The notes beneath the pieces are model-generated. The model searched no databases and was not told the DNA's origin. It worked only from the letters and a program-made list of their open reading frames with translations. A stretch of DNA of 64,000 nt from JTS-RE37 sp041744575 (GTDB taxonomy: Bacteria; Bacteroidota; Bacteroidia; Flavobacteriales; Flavobacteriaceae): NCBI GenBank assembly GCA_041744575.1, contig JBGTKP010000049.1:144880-208879 (forward strand), given 5' to 3'. Numbering within the stretch: the stretch's first letter is position 1; every line of letters starts with the position of its first letter. The translations under genes and the position numbers were made by a program. Below, piece by piece: positions 54,501 to 62,679 of this stretch.

Positions 54501-54546
54501 TATTGAAAAATTACTAAGACTGATCAGGGTGTGGTTATACCAGTAA
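48574..54546 (+). CDS. Soluble hybrid histidine kinase with a HAMP array, GAF and three REC domains
   Basis: 1990 residues, cytoplasmic (no membrane helix). Layout: basic start (1-45); one diverged HAMP-like unit (about 60-190); nine tandem units of 92 or 93 residues (about 195-1030), each holding EVTxVAREVGxEG, GTWKDLTDNVN and VREIAxVxTAVAxGDLSxKI; GAF (about 1092-1234); coiled coil; HisKA with MSHELRTPLN (His1316); HATPase (about 1415-1540); REC1 (Asp1652), REC2 (Asp1774) and REC3 (Asp1921). REC2 has lost the usual acidic pair (VVQESM). This is the poly-HAMP architecture of the group III Nik kinases of fungi. It probably senses osmotic or other stress; the two regulator genes behind it are likely partners. 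Confidence 0.95.
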   Translation: MPKLSTSNSFKAKIDSKKRGTLKTPQRKMATTNTQIIRKSRRITRAEMFKDTDYMHEQLDRLIFALEAFREGDISVRLSKERNDKFADLAEAYNTMVEMIGGVSTEVSRISRVGGIEGNLDARAEFKAATGVWNDMIDNINILIEAIAKPVLEVSRILNSIAAGKMEDKFSLTVTGDFRAMADVINGTLGSLNIFAEQVTQVAREVGVEGKLGGQASVPNVSGTWKDLTDNVNQMASNLTAQVREIARVTTAVADGDLSRKITEEGKGGEVLGLSTTINRMVDSLNIFAAEVTNVAREVGVEGKLGGQADVPDVAGTWKDLTENVNTMAANLTVQVREIAEVATSVANGDLSKKITIDVKGEIAELKDTINQMVDSLNIFSDEVTRVAREVGTEGKLGGQADVPDVAGTWKDLTDNVNTMASNLTNQVREIASVTTAVAQGDLSQKITEQGKGGEVLILSNTINSMVDSLTLFAAEVTRVAREVGTEGKLAGQATVPSAAGTWKDLTDNVNIMASNLTTQVREIANVATAVANGDLSQKITIDVKGEIAELKDTINQMVDSLNRFSDEVTRVAREVGTEGILGGQADVPDVAGTWKDLTDNVNYMASNLTTQVREIANVATAVAKGDLAQKIAIEAKGEIAELKETINTMVDSLNIFSDEVTRVAREVGTEGILGGQAEVPNVGGAWLELTENVNTMASNLTTQVREIASVTKAVANGDLSQKISEEEKGGEVLELSTTINTMVDSLNILSNEVTRVAREVGTEGMLGGQADVPNVAGAWLDLTGNVNTMASKLTSQVREIANVATAVANGDLSQKITIDVKGEIAELKDTINQMVDSLNIFAAEVTRVAREVGTEGMLGGQADVPDVAGTWKGLTDNVNTMASNLTTQVREIASVTTAVANGDLSQKISEQGKGGEVLELSTTINRMVDALNIFADEVTNVAREVGTEGILGGQAEVPNVAGSWKDLTENVNQMASNLTSQVRDIAGVSTALARGDFSRKIDVEVRGEVQELKNNINAMVDSFTTIVKAANTIAEGNFAIEMPLRSEADQLGIALNSMTENLKRISEENENEAWIKTGQAGLNDRMRGEQDLVTLSKNIISYLTKYLEAQVGVIYLTERAHDKKLLKMSGSYAFTQRKSLKTAFEFGESLVGQAALEKEAIVLSGIPPDYISVSSGLGQKDPGNILVQPFIIDGEVKGVVEIGSFRSFTDNQLELVRSVAENIAITTSSSLDREKMKDLLEESQRQSEELLKQQEKLKIQSEELQMANDDLESKTKDLEMQKEDLQSSRVEVERKARELELASKYKSEFLANMSHELRTPLNSLLILAKDLSNNHSGNLSKDQQKDASIIYDGGLDLLNLINDILDLSKVEAGKLQIHPEEVQIDNLINNLKNQFEPVAKSKKLRFTIDRKPNAPDIIVTDGQRLEQIVKNLISNAIKFTEKGRVSISIGEPPASTQFLEIPLAKPQVVAISVKDTGIGIPEEKRMMIFEAFQQAEGGTSRQYGGTGLGLTISRELSRLLGGEIHIQSAEGQGSTFTVYIPKDLTSAPIRERADAISSYTKPVYSRAVNHFPFEKSNGSATLVTEENYVPDDRNKIKTSDYSILIIEDDKVFAEIIKKIVANKGYKVLVAREGKEGMDLATQYLPNGILLDVQLPDINGLTILDHLKFNLTTRHIPVHVISSEDQTRVALNKGAIGFTLKPISKKEIDKVMLKLEALQSSQVKELLVVQESMTEFKAIENLLKNKQVNISTSSSGKEALVALKSKKFDCMILDLKLPDITGFELLKKLRSDHIINNIPVVVYTGKQLTKTEMKELHTYTDNIVIKGASSPERLLDEVSLFIHSNGNKFSAQQKRIMEELHDPEQLLTDRKILVVDDDMRNTYALSKTLTDAGMNVIMADNGKMAIEKLEEEKGVDIVLMDVMMPVMDGYEATREIRKKAAYKDLPIISLTAKAMPEDKAKSLDAGANDYLTKPVDIEKLLRLIRVWLYQ
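49177..51672 (+). repeat. Nine tandem 276/279-base coding repeats (HAMP units)
   Basis: Conserved VAREVG codons start at 49177, 49456, 49732, 50011, 50287, 50563, 50842, 51118 and 51397, so unit lengths are 279, 276, 279, 276, 276, 279, 276, 279 and about 276. The 279-base units carry a GKGGEVL-type ending and the 276-base units a VKGEIAEL-type ending. Alternation is nearly regular (long, short, long, short, short, long, short, long, short). Confidence 0.9.
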
Positions 54547-54714
54547 AATAGAGAAAAGGAATGTATCAGTTGCCTCCTTTCCTTCGTCAGGAGGACTTGC
54601 CCCGGGGCTCTTGCGGAGACGGGACAATTGGGGTATAGTGAAGCGGCTTGGCTGGCAGCAGCACTTCCAATTTCGACGCCGGTACAAGGCCTTATAATCA
54701 ACTGAACCAATACC

Positions 54715-55956
54715 GTGAGGGAAGTACCAAAGATTCTTATTGTTGATGACAGGGAAACCGAAAGGGCGATCCTTTCCAAGCTGTTGTCAAAATTTAATGT
54801 CGTCATCCACACTGCGGAATCCGGGCAGGAGGCACTTTCAAAATTGCTGCATCACAGGTACATTCTTGTATTGCTTGACATACAGATGCCTAGAATGGAT
54901 GGCATTGAGACGGCATCGCTCATGCAGAGCAATGTACATACACAGAACATTCCGATTATCTTTCTGACAGCTTATGATAAGGATGAGATAAACATGCTGC
55001 AGGGCTATAAGGTGGGTGCCATAGATTATCTTTTCAAACCATTCAATGAAGAGATACTCTCCTCAAAAGTCGCTACTTTCCTCAGGTCATATTCCTTTGA
55101 AAAAGAGAAGGAATATGAGCGATTGCTTTCAGAACTGGAGATTAAGAACGAAAATCTTAAAACTGCCAGGAAGGATGCAGTGCGAATGATGAAGGATGCA
55201 AATAAAGCGAAGCGGCAGGCGCAAATGTCTCAGAAACAAGTAGAAAATCAGGCAAAGGACTTGATGAAATATACCAAGGAACTGGAGCAGTTTGCATACG
55301 TGGCCACCCATGACCTGCGCGCTCCCATCCTGAATCTCAATGGCATCCTTGACATATTCAAAAAAAGAGGTTATGTAACCAGGGAGAACCAGGCAATTGT
55401 TCACCGGATTGATGGATCCGTAAAACGAATCAATGCTACCCTTCACGACCTCATCCGGGTAGTGGCCTACAGGAATACGCTGGATGATGAAGCAAAGGAG
55501 CAATATTTTGAGCAAGTATTTACAGATATTAAAAAGGATATCTCTTTTCAGATAGAAGAGGCCGGGGCTAAGATCAGCAGCGATTTCAGGGAGGCACCAA
55601 AAATTAATTATATCCCGGGTCACTTGCGGAGCATACTCCTTAACCTTATGACCAACGCCATTAAATTTCATTCCACAAAACGACCCCCGGTCATTTCGGT
55701 CAGGACAAGTTTGGAAAAGAAACACCTGTGCCTGCAAGTCAAAGACAACGGAATAGGAATAGACGAAAGCAAAAAGGAGAAGGTTTTCGGACTTTTCCAA
55801 CGATTGACCACCAGCGCTCCGGGGAATGGGATGGGGCTTTATATTACCAAATCCCTGGTTGAGGCGATGGGCGGTACTATCGATTTTAACAGCCAGCCGG
55901 AGAAAGGCACAGAATTTAAGGTATTGTTAAAGCAGGTAACAAATAGCAAAAATTAA
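54715..55956 (+). CDS. REC-histidine kinase protein (GTG start)
   Basis: 413 residues. REC domain (about 1-125) with VDDRE acidic pair, Asp55 (LVLLDIQMPRMDG), FLTAYD and FKPFNE. A long coiled coil (about 130-190) rich in Lys, Arg and Gln follows, then HisKA with YVATHDLRAPILNLNGIL (His199), and HATPase with NLMTNAIKFHSTK, KDNGIGIDESK, NGMGLYITKSL. No membrane helix. The start is GTG: no earlier ATG exists within the frame until the REC domain is well under way, and VPKILIVDD must be included. It follows the HAMP-array kinase after 168 bases and is directly before a single-domain regulator (5-base gap). Confidence 0.93.
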   Translation: MREVPKILIVDDRETERAILSKLLSKFNVVIHTAESGQEALSKLLHHRYILVLLDIQMPRMDGIETASLMQSNVHTQNIPIIFLTAYDKDEINMLQGYKVGAIDYLFKPFNEEILSSKVATFLRSYSFEKEKEYERLLSELEIKNENLKTARKDAVRMMKDANKAKRQAQMSQKQVENQAKDLMKYTKELEQFAYVATHDLRAPILNLNGILDIFKKRGYVTRENQAIVHRIDGSVKRINATLHDLIRVVAYRNTLDDEAKEQYFEQVFTDIKKDISFQIEEAGAKISSDFREAPKINYIPGHLRSILLNLMTNAIKFHSTKRPPVISVRTSLEKKHLCLQVKDNGIGIDESKKEKVFGLFQRLTTSAPGNGMGLYITKSLVEAMGGTIDFNSQPEKGTEFKVLLKQVTNSKN

Positions 55957-55961
55957 TACGG

Positions 55962-56378
55962 ATGGTTATGGTTTCAAAAAAAACCGGATTGAAACATATA
56001 CTGATTATCGATGATGATGATGAATACAATTTCATAACTGAGGACACTTTTGGGGATACCGACTTAGATTGTGAACTGACATTTAAATTATGGGCTCAGG
56101 ATGCTCTTGCCTATTTGGAGGAAAACGAAGATCATTTTCCGGACCTTATCCTGTTGGATATTAATATGCCCATCATGAATGGCTGGGAGTTTCTGGAGGA
56201 ATACGCGAATCGCAAGTATCACACTTCGCAGCCGGCGATTATTGCCATGATGTCATCTTCCATTTACTACAAAGACAAGGAAAAAGCACTGACCTACCCG
56301 CAGGTGGTGGAATATGTAGACAAGCCAATAACCGTGAAAAATATATACAGGATAAGGGATACCTATTTTCCACTGTAA
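55962..56378 (+). CDS. Single-domain response regulator
   Basis: 138 residues, only a REC domain: IIDDDDEYN acidic pair, Asp66 in LILLDINMPIMNGWEFLEEY, MMSSSIYYKDKEK, and Lys in YVDKPIT. No output domain, so it most likely shuttles phosphate within a relay (Spo0F-like) or binds a partner protein. The patch IMNGWEFLEEY is common in Bacteroidota regulators paired with hybrid kinases. ATG 55962 or 55968 (both in frame). Five bases after the REC-kinase gene, so translated together. Confidence 0.93.
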   Translation: MVMVSKKTGLKHILIIDDDDEYNFITEDTFGDTDLDCELTFKLWAQDALAYLEENEDHFPDLILLDINMPIMNGWEFLEEYANRKYHTSQPAIIAMMSSSIYYKDKEKALTYPQVVEYVDKPITVKNIYRIRDTYFPL

Positions 56379-56593
56379 AAATATGGTTGAACGGGATAAC
56401 CCAAATTTTCAATCGGTAAATTCCTGCTGAGAAAAGTTGGGGGATACCCCAGCCTTACCGCAAACCGCGACAAGTAGTATTTCAAATCCTTCCGATGCTG
56501 CTTTTGACGCAATTCCCCCGGTGGAATGTCGTTTTCGAGTCTCCGAAAATAACAATTTCCTACTACCTTGCAACCGCAAATTAAATCAGACCA

Positions 56594-58036
56594 ATGGAAG
56601 CTTCGGGAAAAGATACTTCAGGAACCGGACCTGAGAACCTGGCGCCACCCAAGCGTTCCGTATGGCGCGCACTGAAGGATGCCATCCGCGGCACGGAAGC
56701 AGATTATACGAAAATAGATCTGAAAAAGGCCATTTTCCTTTTAGCCGTACCCATGATCCTTGAACTGATCATGGAATCCACTTTTGCAATTGTCGATATA
56801 TATTTTGTGGGGAAGCTGGGAGCTTCCGCAGTGGCGACCGTAGGTCTTACTGAAACGTATCTGTTTCTACTTTATTCCACTGCAATGGGCCTGTCCATGG
56901 CAGTTACGGCCATCATTGCGAGGAGGATTGGCGAGAAAAGAAAGGAGGATGCCGGCACTGCGGCCATCCAGTCCATTTTCCTTGCCCTTTTGATTTCTAT
57001 TCCTTTTGCCGTCGGAGGAATTTTCTTTGCCAAAGACCTGCTGACCCTGATGGGCGCGGATGAGTGGACTTTGAGGGAGGGGTATCGATATACGCAATGG
57101 ATGCTCGGTGGCAACGGGATCATCATACTTTTATTTGTGATCAACGCTATTTTCCGGGGAGCCGGAGATGCCGCTATTGCCATGCGGGTCCTATGGATCG
57201 CCAACGGACTCAACCTTATTCTGGATCCCCTGCTTATTTTCGGCTGGGGGCCTATCCCTGCCCTGGGCATAGAAGGGGCTGCCATTGCCACCAATATAGG
57301 TAGGGCGGTAGGGGTGGCAACCCAATTATGGGTACTTTTTAAAGGGGGTAAGCATATTCGTGCCAGCGTGTCACAATTTTATTGGGACGCCAAAGTCATC
57401 CTTAACATCGTACGCACCTCTTTGGGAGGAGTAGGACAAATGCTGGTAGCCATGACCTCCTGGATCTTCCTGATGCGGATCCTGGCAGATATCGGCAGTG
57501 AAGCTGTTGCCGGGGCTACCATTGCCATGCGGATCATGATGTTCACCATGATGCCGGCCTGGGGGTTATCAAATGCGGCGGCCACCCTTGTCGGACAGAA
57601 TCTGGGTGCGGGACATCCCCACAGGGCGGAATCAGCGGTATGGAAGATAGGACTCTATACCATGGTTTTATTGATTGGGGTCTCCTTTGTATACTATTTC
57701 TTCAATGAGGCGCTCATGGGCATTTTCACTCAAGATCCGGGCGTGGTGGCAGTGGGTGGTAAGTGGCTGGAAATTCTATCCTATTCTTATTTTATCTATG
57801 GCTGGTGGATGGTATCCGTGCAGGCGTTCAACGGCTCCGGCGATACCGCGACCCCCACCAAGATCAACCTCGTTTTTTTCTGGCTGATCCAGATTCCTTT
57901 GTGCTACTATCTGGCCCTGGGACTGGACTGGGGGTATTCCGGCGTTTTCTGGGGCGTCTTCATCTCCGAAACCAGTGTGGGGATATTTACGCTTTGGCTT
58001 TTTTCCAGGGGAAAATGGAAGACGGTGAAGGTGTAA
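56594..58036 (+). CDS. MATE family multidrug efflux transporter
   Basis: 480 residues with twelve membrane helices; two homologous halves are visible (AVPMILELIMESTFAIVDIYF near residue 45 and GGVGQMLVAMTSWIFLMRIL near 275), as in MATE proteins. A cytoplasmic N-terminal stretch of about 40 residues (GTGPENLAPPKRSVWRALKDA) precedes the first helix. Exports drugs or organic cations using sodium or proton flow. Preceded by 215 non-coding bases after the regulator gene. It is the last gene before the compositional change near 58040. Confidence 0.95.
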   Translation: MEASGKDTSGTGPENLAPPKRSVWRALKDAIRGTEADYTKIDLKKAIFLLAVPMILELIMESTFAIVDIYFVGKLGASAVATVGLTETYLFLLYSTAMGLSMAVTAIIARRIGEKRKEDAGTAAIQSIFLALLISIPFAVGGIFFAKDLLTLMGADEWTLREGYRYTQWMLGGNGIIILLFVINAIFRGAGDAAIAMRVLWIANGLNLILDPLLIFGWGPIPALGIEGAAIATNIGRAVGVATQLWVLFKGGKHIRASVSQFYWDAKVILNIVRTSLGGVGQMLVAMTSWIFLMRILADIGSEAVAGATIAMRIMMFTMMPAWGLSNAAATLVGQNLGAGHPHRAESAVWKIGLYTMVLLIGVSFVYYFFNEALMGIFTQDPGVVAVGGKWLEILSYSYFIYGWWMVSVQAFNGSGDTATPTKINLVFFWLIQIPLCYYLALGLDWGYSGVFWGVFISETSVGIFTLWLFSRGKWKTVKV

Positions 58037-58763
58037 GGGAAAGAAGGTGGCTTGGCAGCTACCCATCCCTGCATTCCAACTTCATACAGCCTTTCGCGAT
58101 GATTCTGAAATTGATGGAAAATGCGATCTACAATTCTGTAAATATGCTTACCAAGAGGCAGGTGAAAGATTGTCTGGCACTTAAAAGGTGAGTTTACCTC
58201 TTTATTATTTGGGGGTAGGTAAACACTGTCATTTTATTATGTTCGTGGATGGGTTTTTTATTACAAGCCAGTTGTGAAAAGTAAAGGTTTGATAAACCCA
58301 CCTCCTTTGGCAAAGGTATTTTTACCCATCAGAATCTATGAGATGTACCTGGCTTGACTGATAAAAACGATTTGATTTCAGTGAGCATTAAGATGAACAA
58401 TCCAAAGGCTACACATGCTACAATGGTATTTTTAAACCTAGCAGCTGACCGGAAAGAATATTTCTGATTTTGAGGGTTCCCTCACTTTGATGAGTGCTAT
58501 TGAGGGCCATATATTCACATTTCACACATGAAACGATCGCGCTATATTGGGCAATTTTTTTAATCTGAAATGATGCTTATACGTTTTGAACCTGATATCC
58601 TAAATAAAATAATTGAGAGAACCTCATATCTTTGAGAGGATCTATGAACCCTTTCTTACACGATCCTAATGAAATAACTCGGGCTTTAAAAGAACCATAA
58701 TGGAATTAAAACAGTTATATTTTGAGGAATGCATTGCATACAAAGCCAAAAAATAACGTTGAA
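58037..58763. other. 727-base AT-rich intergenic stretch
   Basis: No gene was found. It contains an exact 8-base inverted repeat GTTTACCT/AGGTAAAC (58192-58199 and 58217-58224, 17 bases between), a short stem CCTTT/AAAGG with T run near 58303-58325 that may end MATE transcription, a 14-base palindrome TGAGGGTTCCCTCA (58471-58484), and a TATCTTTG at 58627-58634. Two 18-codon frames (58643 and 58700) are too short to support. Base composition becomes more AT-rich from here on. Confidence 0.6.
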
Positions 58764-60824
58764 ATGAAGATGAATTCACGCTATAATTTAATCAACCGTT
58801 ACGGATTATTCATAGTGGCCATACTGGTCTTATTTATAACTGTCGTCGTAATACAGGTTAATTACAATCAAAATCACAGAAGTAATTCTACGGTTGATGA
58901 GTATTACACCATAGCAACAATTCATCCAAATCAAACCCCGGAAATAATGGCACACAGGGCGTTGAATGGGGGCAGGGTATTTACCTACTTATTTTATCCG
59001 GGAGCTCTCATTGGCATGATCAATCATATGGGGGGAAATATTTCTGAAGAAACATGGAAATATCCGGGGCATCAATACTTTGTAAAGAATTATAATACAG
59101 CAAGTTCCGGAGTTAAGAGTAATATGTTGGATCCTAACCTGAGAAATCTCCACTATTACCTCACAGTGGAATCTGCCATCTTCATGTTTTTGACTTTTCT
59201 TCCTTTGATGTTCTTTTTGTGGAGACAGAAGTACGTTGTTGCAATGTTTATGATGGCTGTACTTATTGGTATTAATCCTCTGATGTTGGATGAGAGAAGT
59301 CTATTTTATCTTGAACCACTTCTGGTTTCAATAATCAATATCCTGATCTGGCTTTATCTTTTTTTGTGGCATAAAAAAGAAATAAGCTGGTTTTGGTTGG
59401 TGTTTACATCCTTTATTTTTGCGCTCGCTATTTCCCTGAAATTTTCCTGTTTTTTTCTACTCATTCTGATAGCGATCATGTTGGTTTTCAAGTACAAAAA
59501 ATTGGAGGGTAGATTAATTGCTGCTATTTGTTTGATATTATTTAGTCTTGCATTTTTTGCGTTGATAAATTGGGACTTATTCTATAGTAAGAAGGTCTTT
59601 AATGCCATTGTTCATGATTATTTTTCCAACTTCTATCAGTATGCAACGGGTAATTTCTCGGAGATTTCAGAAAATTATAAGTGGAATAATTTTAAGAGGA
59701 TTATAGACAGGCTGACAGCTTCCCTGGGAGGATTGGTATATATCTTTCCGATTATCCTGGTTTGTGGTTTTGTTTATATGCCACGTAAATACTTGCTAAA
59801 ATGGGGCGCATTCGCATTGGTAATTCTTCTCTCAATTGGGGCAATAATTAATCAAAGAGTTTATATGGCTCGAAATCTGGTTCCGTTTTTGCCCGCAGTT
59901 ATTCTGATAACCGGCATAATGCTGGACAACATCTTTAGAATTCTCATGGGTAAAGAAATATTTCGACTGAAATTACGCCCTGTTTACCTATTTGTACTGC
60001 TTTTTTTAATAATTATACTTCCAATATTTGCGCATACAAAAAACTATCTGAAAGTCTTGTTGCCCAGTGCAGGGAAAAACGTAGAAAATGTATTGAACTC
60101 AATTCCAAATCCGGGGAAAAGGAGGTTAATTACGATAGATCATATACCTTCAATTGATGCTGACAATTATCTATTGACAAAGGAACTTCCGTCAGCTCCC
60201 GAAACAAATGGTAAAAGTATTCATACTTACATTTCCAACACCATTTCAGGGTTTGAGCCGGATGATGTGGTAGTGGTTGATGAAGTGAAAAACAACAAAC
60301 AACTTACGAACTATATACTCCCGGCAATTTTTAATGAAAATAGGCAGTTCGGTAATAAATTCATTTTTTATAATGACCAGAATGTTATTGGAAAATCACA
60401 GAGATTGGAAGAATTACTAAATAGTAAAAGTGCAGTTGTCCTCTTAAAAAATGCATTGCCATTTAAAGATGAGGTTACAATAAAGGAAGTTTATGTGATA
60501 AAAAACATAACTTCTTACACCATGTATTTAAAGTTTGAAGTACTAACAGTGGCAACTGATGACTGGATAGGCTGCAGATTTTACTTCCATGGGAAGCCAG
60601 ATATCCTCAATGTCAATGAACTACCTCCAAAGAGGATTTCTTCAGGTTATGACAACTGGGATTTTTCAGTCGCGAAAAATAATAGGTTGCGGTATGGCAA
60701 GGATTTATATATATGGCATGACTTTACTCCCACCCTTACCACCTATGAAGATTTTACTTTTGGTATTTTTAAAGGCTGTGCCAAAAGTGAGGACATTACT
60801 ATAAAAAACATCAGCTTAAAATAG
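58764..60824 (+). CDS. GT-C-type membrane glycosyltransferase-like protein
   Basis: 686 residues from the ATG at 58764 (ATG 58770 also possible; a TTG at 58722 is less likely). About eleven membrane helices between residues 10 and 440, with a first extracytoplasmic loop holding the acidic pair of the fold (NSTVDEYYTIATIHPNQ, Asp-Glu) typical of ArnT/PMT-like GT-C transferases that use lipid-linked sugars. The C-terminal about 220 residues are hydrophilic and outside the membrane. AT-rich codon use differs from the genes before it. It could glycosylate lipid A, O-antigen or cell-surface proteins; the donor and acceptor are unknown. No other glycan genes adjoin, so an orphan enzyme. Confidence 0.7.
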   Translation: MKMNSRYNLINRYGLFIVAILVLFITVVVIQVNYNQNHRSNSTVDEYYTIATIHPNQTPEIMAHRALNGGRVFTYLFYPGALIGMINHMGGNISEETWKYPGHQYFVKNYNTASSGVKSNMLDPNLRNLHYYLTVESAIFMFLTFLPLMFFLWRQKYVVAMFMMAVLIGINPLMLDERSLFYLEPLLVSIINILIWLYLFLWHKKEISWFWLVFTSFIFALAISLKFSCFFLLILIAIMLVFKYKKLEGRLIAAICLILFSLAFFALINWDLFYSKKVFNAIVHDYFSNFYQYATGNFSEISENYKWNNFKRIIDRLTASLGGLVYIFPIILVCGFVYMPRKYLLKWGAFALVILLSIGAIINQRVYMARNLVPFLPAVILITGIMLDNIFRILMGKEIFRLKLRPVYLFVLLFLIIILPIFAHTKNYLKVLLPSAGKNVENVLNSIPNPGKRRLITIDHIPSIDADNYLLTKELPSAPETNGKSIHTYISNTISGFEPDDVVVVDEVKNNKQLTNYILPAIFNENRQFGNKFIFYNDQNVIGKSQRLEELLNSKSAVVLLKNALPFKDEVTIKEVYVIKNITSYTMYLKFEVLTVATDDWIGCRFYFHGKPDILNVNELPPKRISSGYDNWDFSVAKNNRLRYGKDLYIWHDFTPTLTTYEDFTFGIFKGCAKSEDITIKNISLK

Positions 60825-61266
60825 CATATTTCGTAGAATAACTTCATCAACTTTCATTGGAAGATGACAAAGAATGTTATTTACGATTTATTTTACTCCC
60901 CGGAATTAATTGTATAGGTCATAGATGACCCAGATTCTCCTAAAATGGGAAATCAACCGGCAAAGATGGTTTAGGTATGATTCCCTCCCAAAAATTGGAT
61001 ATATAGGCTAGTAAATGGCAAGTTTTTAAGCCACTTCTGGCGGAGCCGTTTACATGTTTTTCACGTGTATCAAGGCGAATATCATGTTGTCTGTACAGAG
61101 TTTTATCAACTATGGCGCATAATATTTTTCTACGGAATTCATTCGACACATTGTTGAAGATCAGAACATCAGATTTTCGTTTCATGATCTTGGTTGAAAT
61201 TAAGCTTGCGTTTTTATCCAGGCAATCGGTCCTGGTTTGAGGGGAGTATTACACATTGATTCGCTT
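60825..61266. other. 442-base gap with one weak frame
   Basis: A minus-strand frame of 81 codons (60940-61185, starting MKRKSDVLIFNNVSNEF) is present, with Cys, Arg and His but no family match. It may be the end of a decayed gene. Otherwise nothing was recognised. Confidence 0.4.
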
Positions 61267-61818
61267 TTATGCCGATCGATTTCGGTTTTTTAATATGATG
61301 ATGGTAATCATATATATCAAAACGATTGCAAAGGGAATGGCAATAAATCTGTATTCCGGAAGTAAATACCATAATACAAGAACCAGAATTGTTCTCACCA
61401 ATGAATGGAAAATCCCGACCCAATGCGCCACGATCCACGAAAACGGAAGCCACATTAGCCCTGTCAGGATCCCTATGGTCAGGGGTAAAGACGTATAGTC
61501 CACAATAAAAAACGGGATTGCAATGGAATATACCAAAACAGCTTGTCCCACGGTGAAAAAGAAGAGTTTGTCAAACTCATTCTTCGGTTTTTTTTTATCG
61601 AGGAAATGCTCCCCTGTAAATTTGGAAATAAACATGCCCAGGTATACAATGGAACCGGTTGCAATGAATAAAACCCAAACGGTTGCCTGAATAGATAACG
61701 TAATACCGGCAATTCCGACTATTAACCAGGCGATTAATCCAGCTAAGGGGGTAGCAATAAATTTTCCATTTTTAAACTCAATTCTCTGTTCCTCCAGCGT
61801 TCTTTTGGGTGATTCCAT
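61267..61818 (-). CDS. Integral membrane protein of unknown function
   Basis: 183 residues from the ATG at 61818 (194 from 61851). Six or so hydrophobic segments: GLIAWLIVGIAGITLSIQ, TVWVLFIATGSIVYLGMFI, FFFTVGQAVLVYSIAIPFFIV, LTIGILTGLMWLPFSWIVAHW, VRTILVLVLWYLLP and IAIPFAIVLIYMITIIIL. Loops are short; one holds GEHFLDKKKPKNEFDK. The layout resembles a small DUF7010-like membrane protein, but I cannot confirm that. Divergent from the repeat-containing gene region that follows. Confidence 0.7.
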   Translation of the reverse strand: MESPKRTLEEQRIEFKNGKFIATPLAGLIAWLIVGIAGITLSIQATVWVLFIATGSIVYLGMFISKFTGEHFLDKKKPKNEFDKLFFFTVGQAVLVYSIAIPFFIVDYTSLPLTIGILTGLMWLPFSWIVAHWVGIFHSLVRTILVLVLWYLLPEYRFIAIPFAIVLIYMITIIILKNRNRSA

Positions 61819-62018
61819 GGATAATTTTTGGTTTAGGGAGTTTATTTTCAAATATGATATTTATTAAAATACATGACAAGAGTTTTTTTGAATACCACGT
61901 TCCCAAGGCTTGTTTTGTTCCGGGGAAGGGCCAAAACATATGAACCGACTCAAGGTATTTAAAATTACATGAATTCTTGTCAAAGGCGGCGACTGTTATA
62001 CTTCAAATTACTTATGAT

Positions 62019-62100
62019 AAGTGACATTATTAACAGCTATTTTCACCTCAATACCAACGCTTGTTTTTTAGACTTTAATCTAAAAATTTATATAGGTTTG
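62019..62100 (+). repeat. Direct repeat U, copy 1
   Basis: About 80 bases upstream of the DUF4468-like gene, matching the copy at 63681-63759. Core from 62031 to 62099: 65 of 69 bases identical to 63691-63759. It contains the small palindrome TTAGACTTTAATCTAA and ends in TAGGTTTG, a match to the Bacteroidota -7 element (62093-62100). Confidence 0.85.
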
Positions 62101-62141
62101 TATCAAGACATCGATTATTAAATACTTAATAACAAAAGAAG

Positions 62142-62672
62142 ATGAGAGCTAATGTTTTAATGTTATTTATTTGTTCATTCATGAATTCCCAAGAGCACGC
62201 CTTTGAAATTAATGTCAACGGGGGTGTGGAATGGATTAAGGTTTTTGAAATACCCGGCGATTCTGATGAAATTATTTCGAATCTTACGAAGTATTTTAAA
62301 AATCAGGAGTTTACTAGAAAAATCGAGCTTATAGAAGGTGAATTTAGAGGCTATTCTAATCCTATAAAAGTAAAGCCAATTAAGGGAGGTCCGAGTTACA
62401 ATGAGACAACCTCTTTTGTTAATGTTCAGATCAAAGATGGGAGGTATCGAGTTGTAATAAGTGATATAATATTCGCACCCGTAGATTTAGGGCTAAGTAC
62501 AGGAGGAATTTCTATTAATTCAGAAGAGAATATCAGATTTGATGAAATTGTTTTAAAGCCAGGTAATAAAGAATTTAGGAGCGGATTTAGTCGGGTAAAT
62601 ATAATGAAGTCATTTGATCAAACCTTCGAGCAGATAATGACTTATAAGAAATCCGACAAGGACGATTGGTAG
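62142..62672 (+). CDS. DUF4468-like exported protein
   Basis: 176 residues. Weak signal sequence (MRANVLMLFICSFMNSQ). The mature part has an alternating beta pattern with FVNVQIKDGRYRVVISDIIF (about residues 88-107), which matches the signature region of DUF4468 (TBP-like fold) proteins of Bacteroidota. The rest is charged with no Cys motif. AT-rich codon use. The start lies 42 bases after repeat copy U1, and the end (KKSDKDDW) runs into a diverged copy of the D repeat (62680-62705), so this gene sits inside a repeat-flanked unit. Family assignment tentative. Confidence 0.65.
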   Translation: MRANVLMLFICSFMNSQEHAFEINVNGGVEWIKVFEIPGDSDEIISNLTKYFKNQEFTRKIELIEGEFRGYSNPIKVKPIKGGPSYNETTSFVNVQIKDGRYRVVISDIIFAPVDLGLSTGGISINSEENIRFDEIVLKPGNKEFRSGFSRVNIMKSFDQTFEQIMTYKKSDKDDW

Positions 62673-62679
62673 TTTAAGT

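Noticed and set aside
54560..54640. Sequence resembling the D repeats (TTGCCTCC...CTTCGTC...)
   Set aside because: Only about ten bases match in a row; the rest does not align. The stretch more likely holds a weak hairpin (CCTCC/GGAGG) after the kinase gene.
58643..58756. Two 18-codon frames before the glycosyltransferase gene
   Set aside because: Too short and without recognisable content or any clear link to an attenuator.
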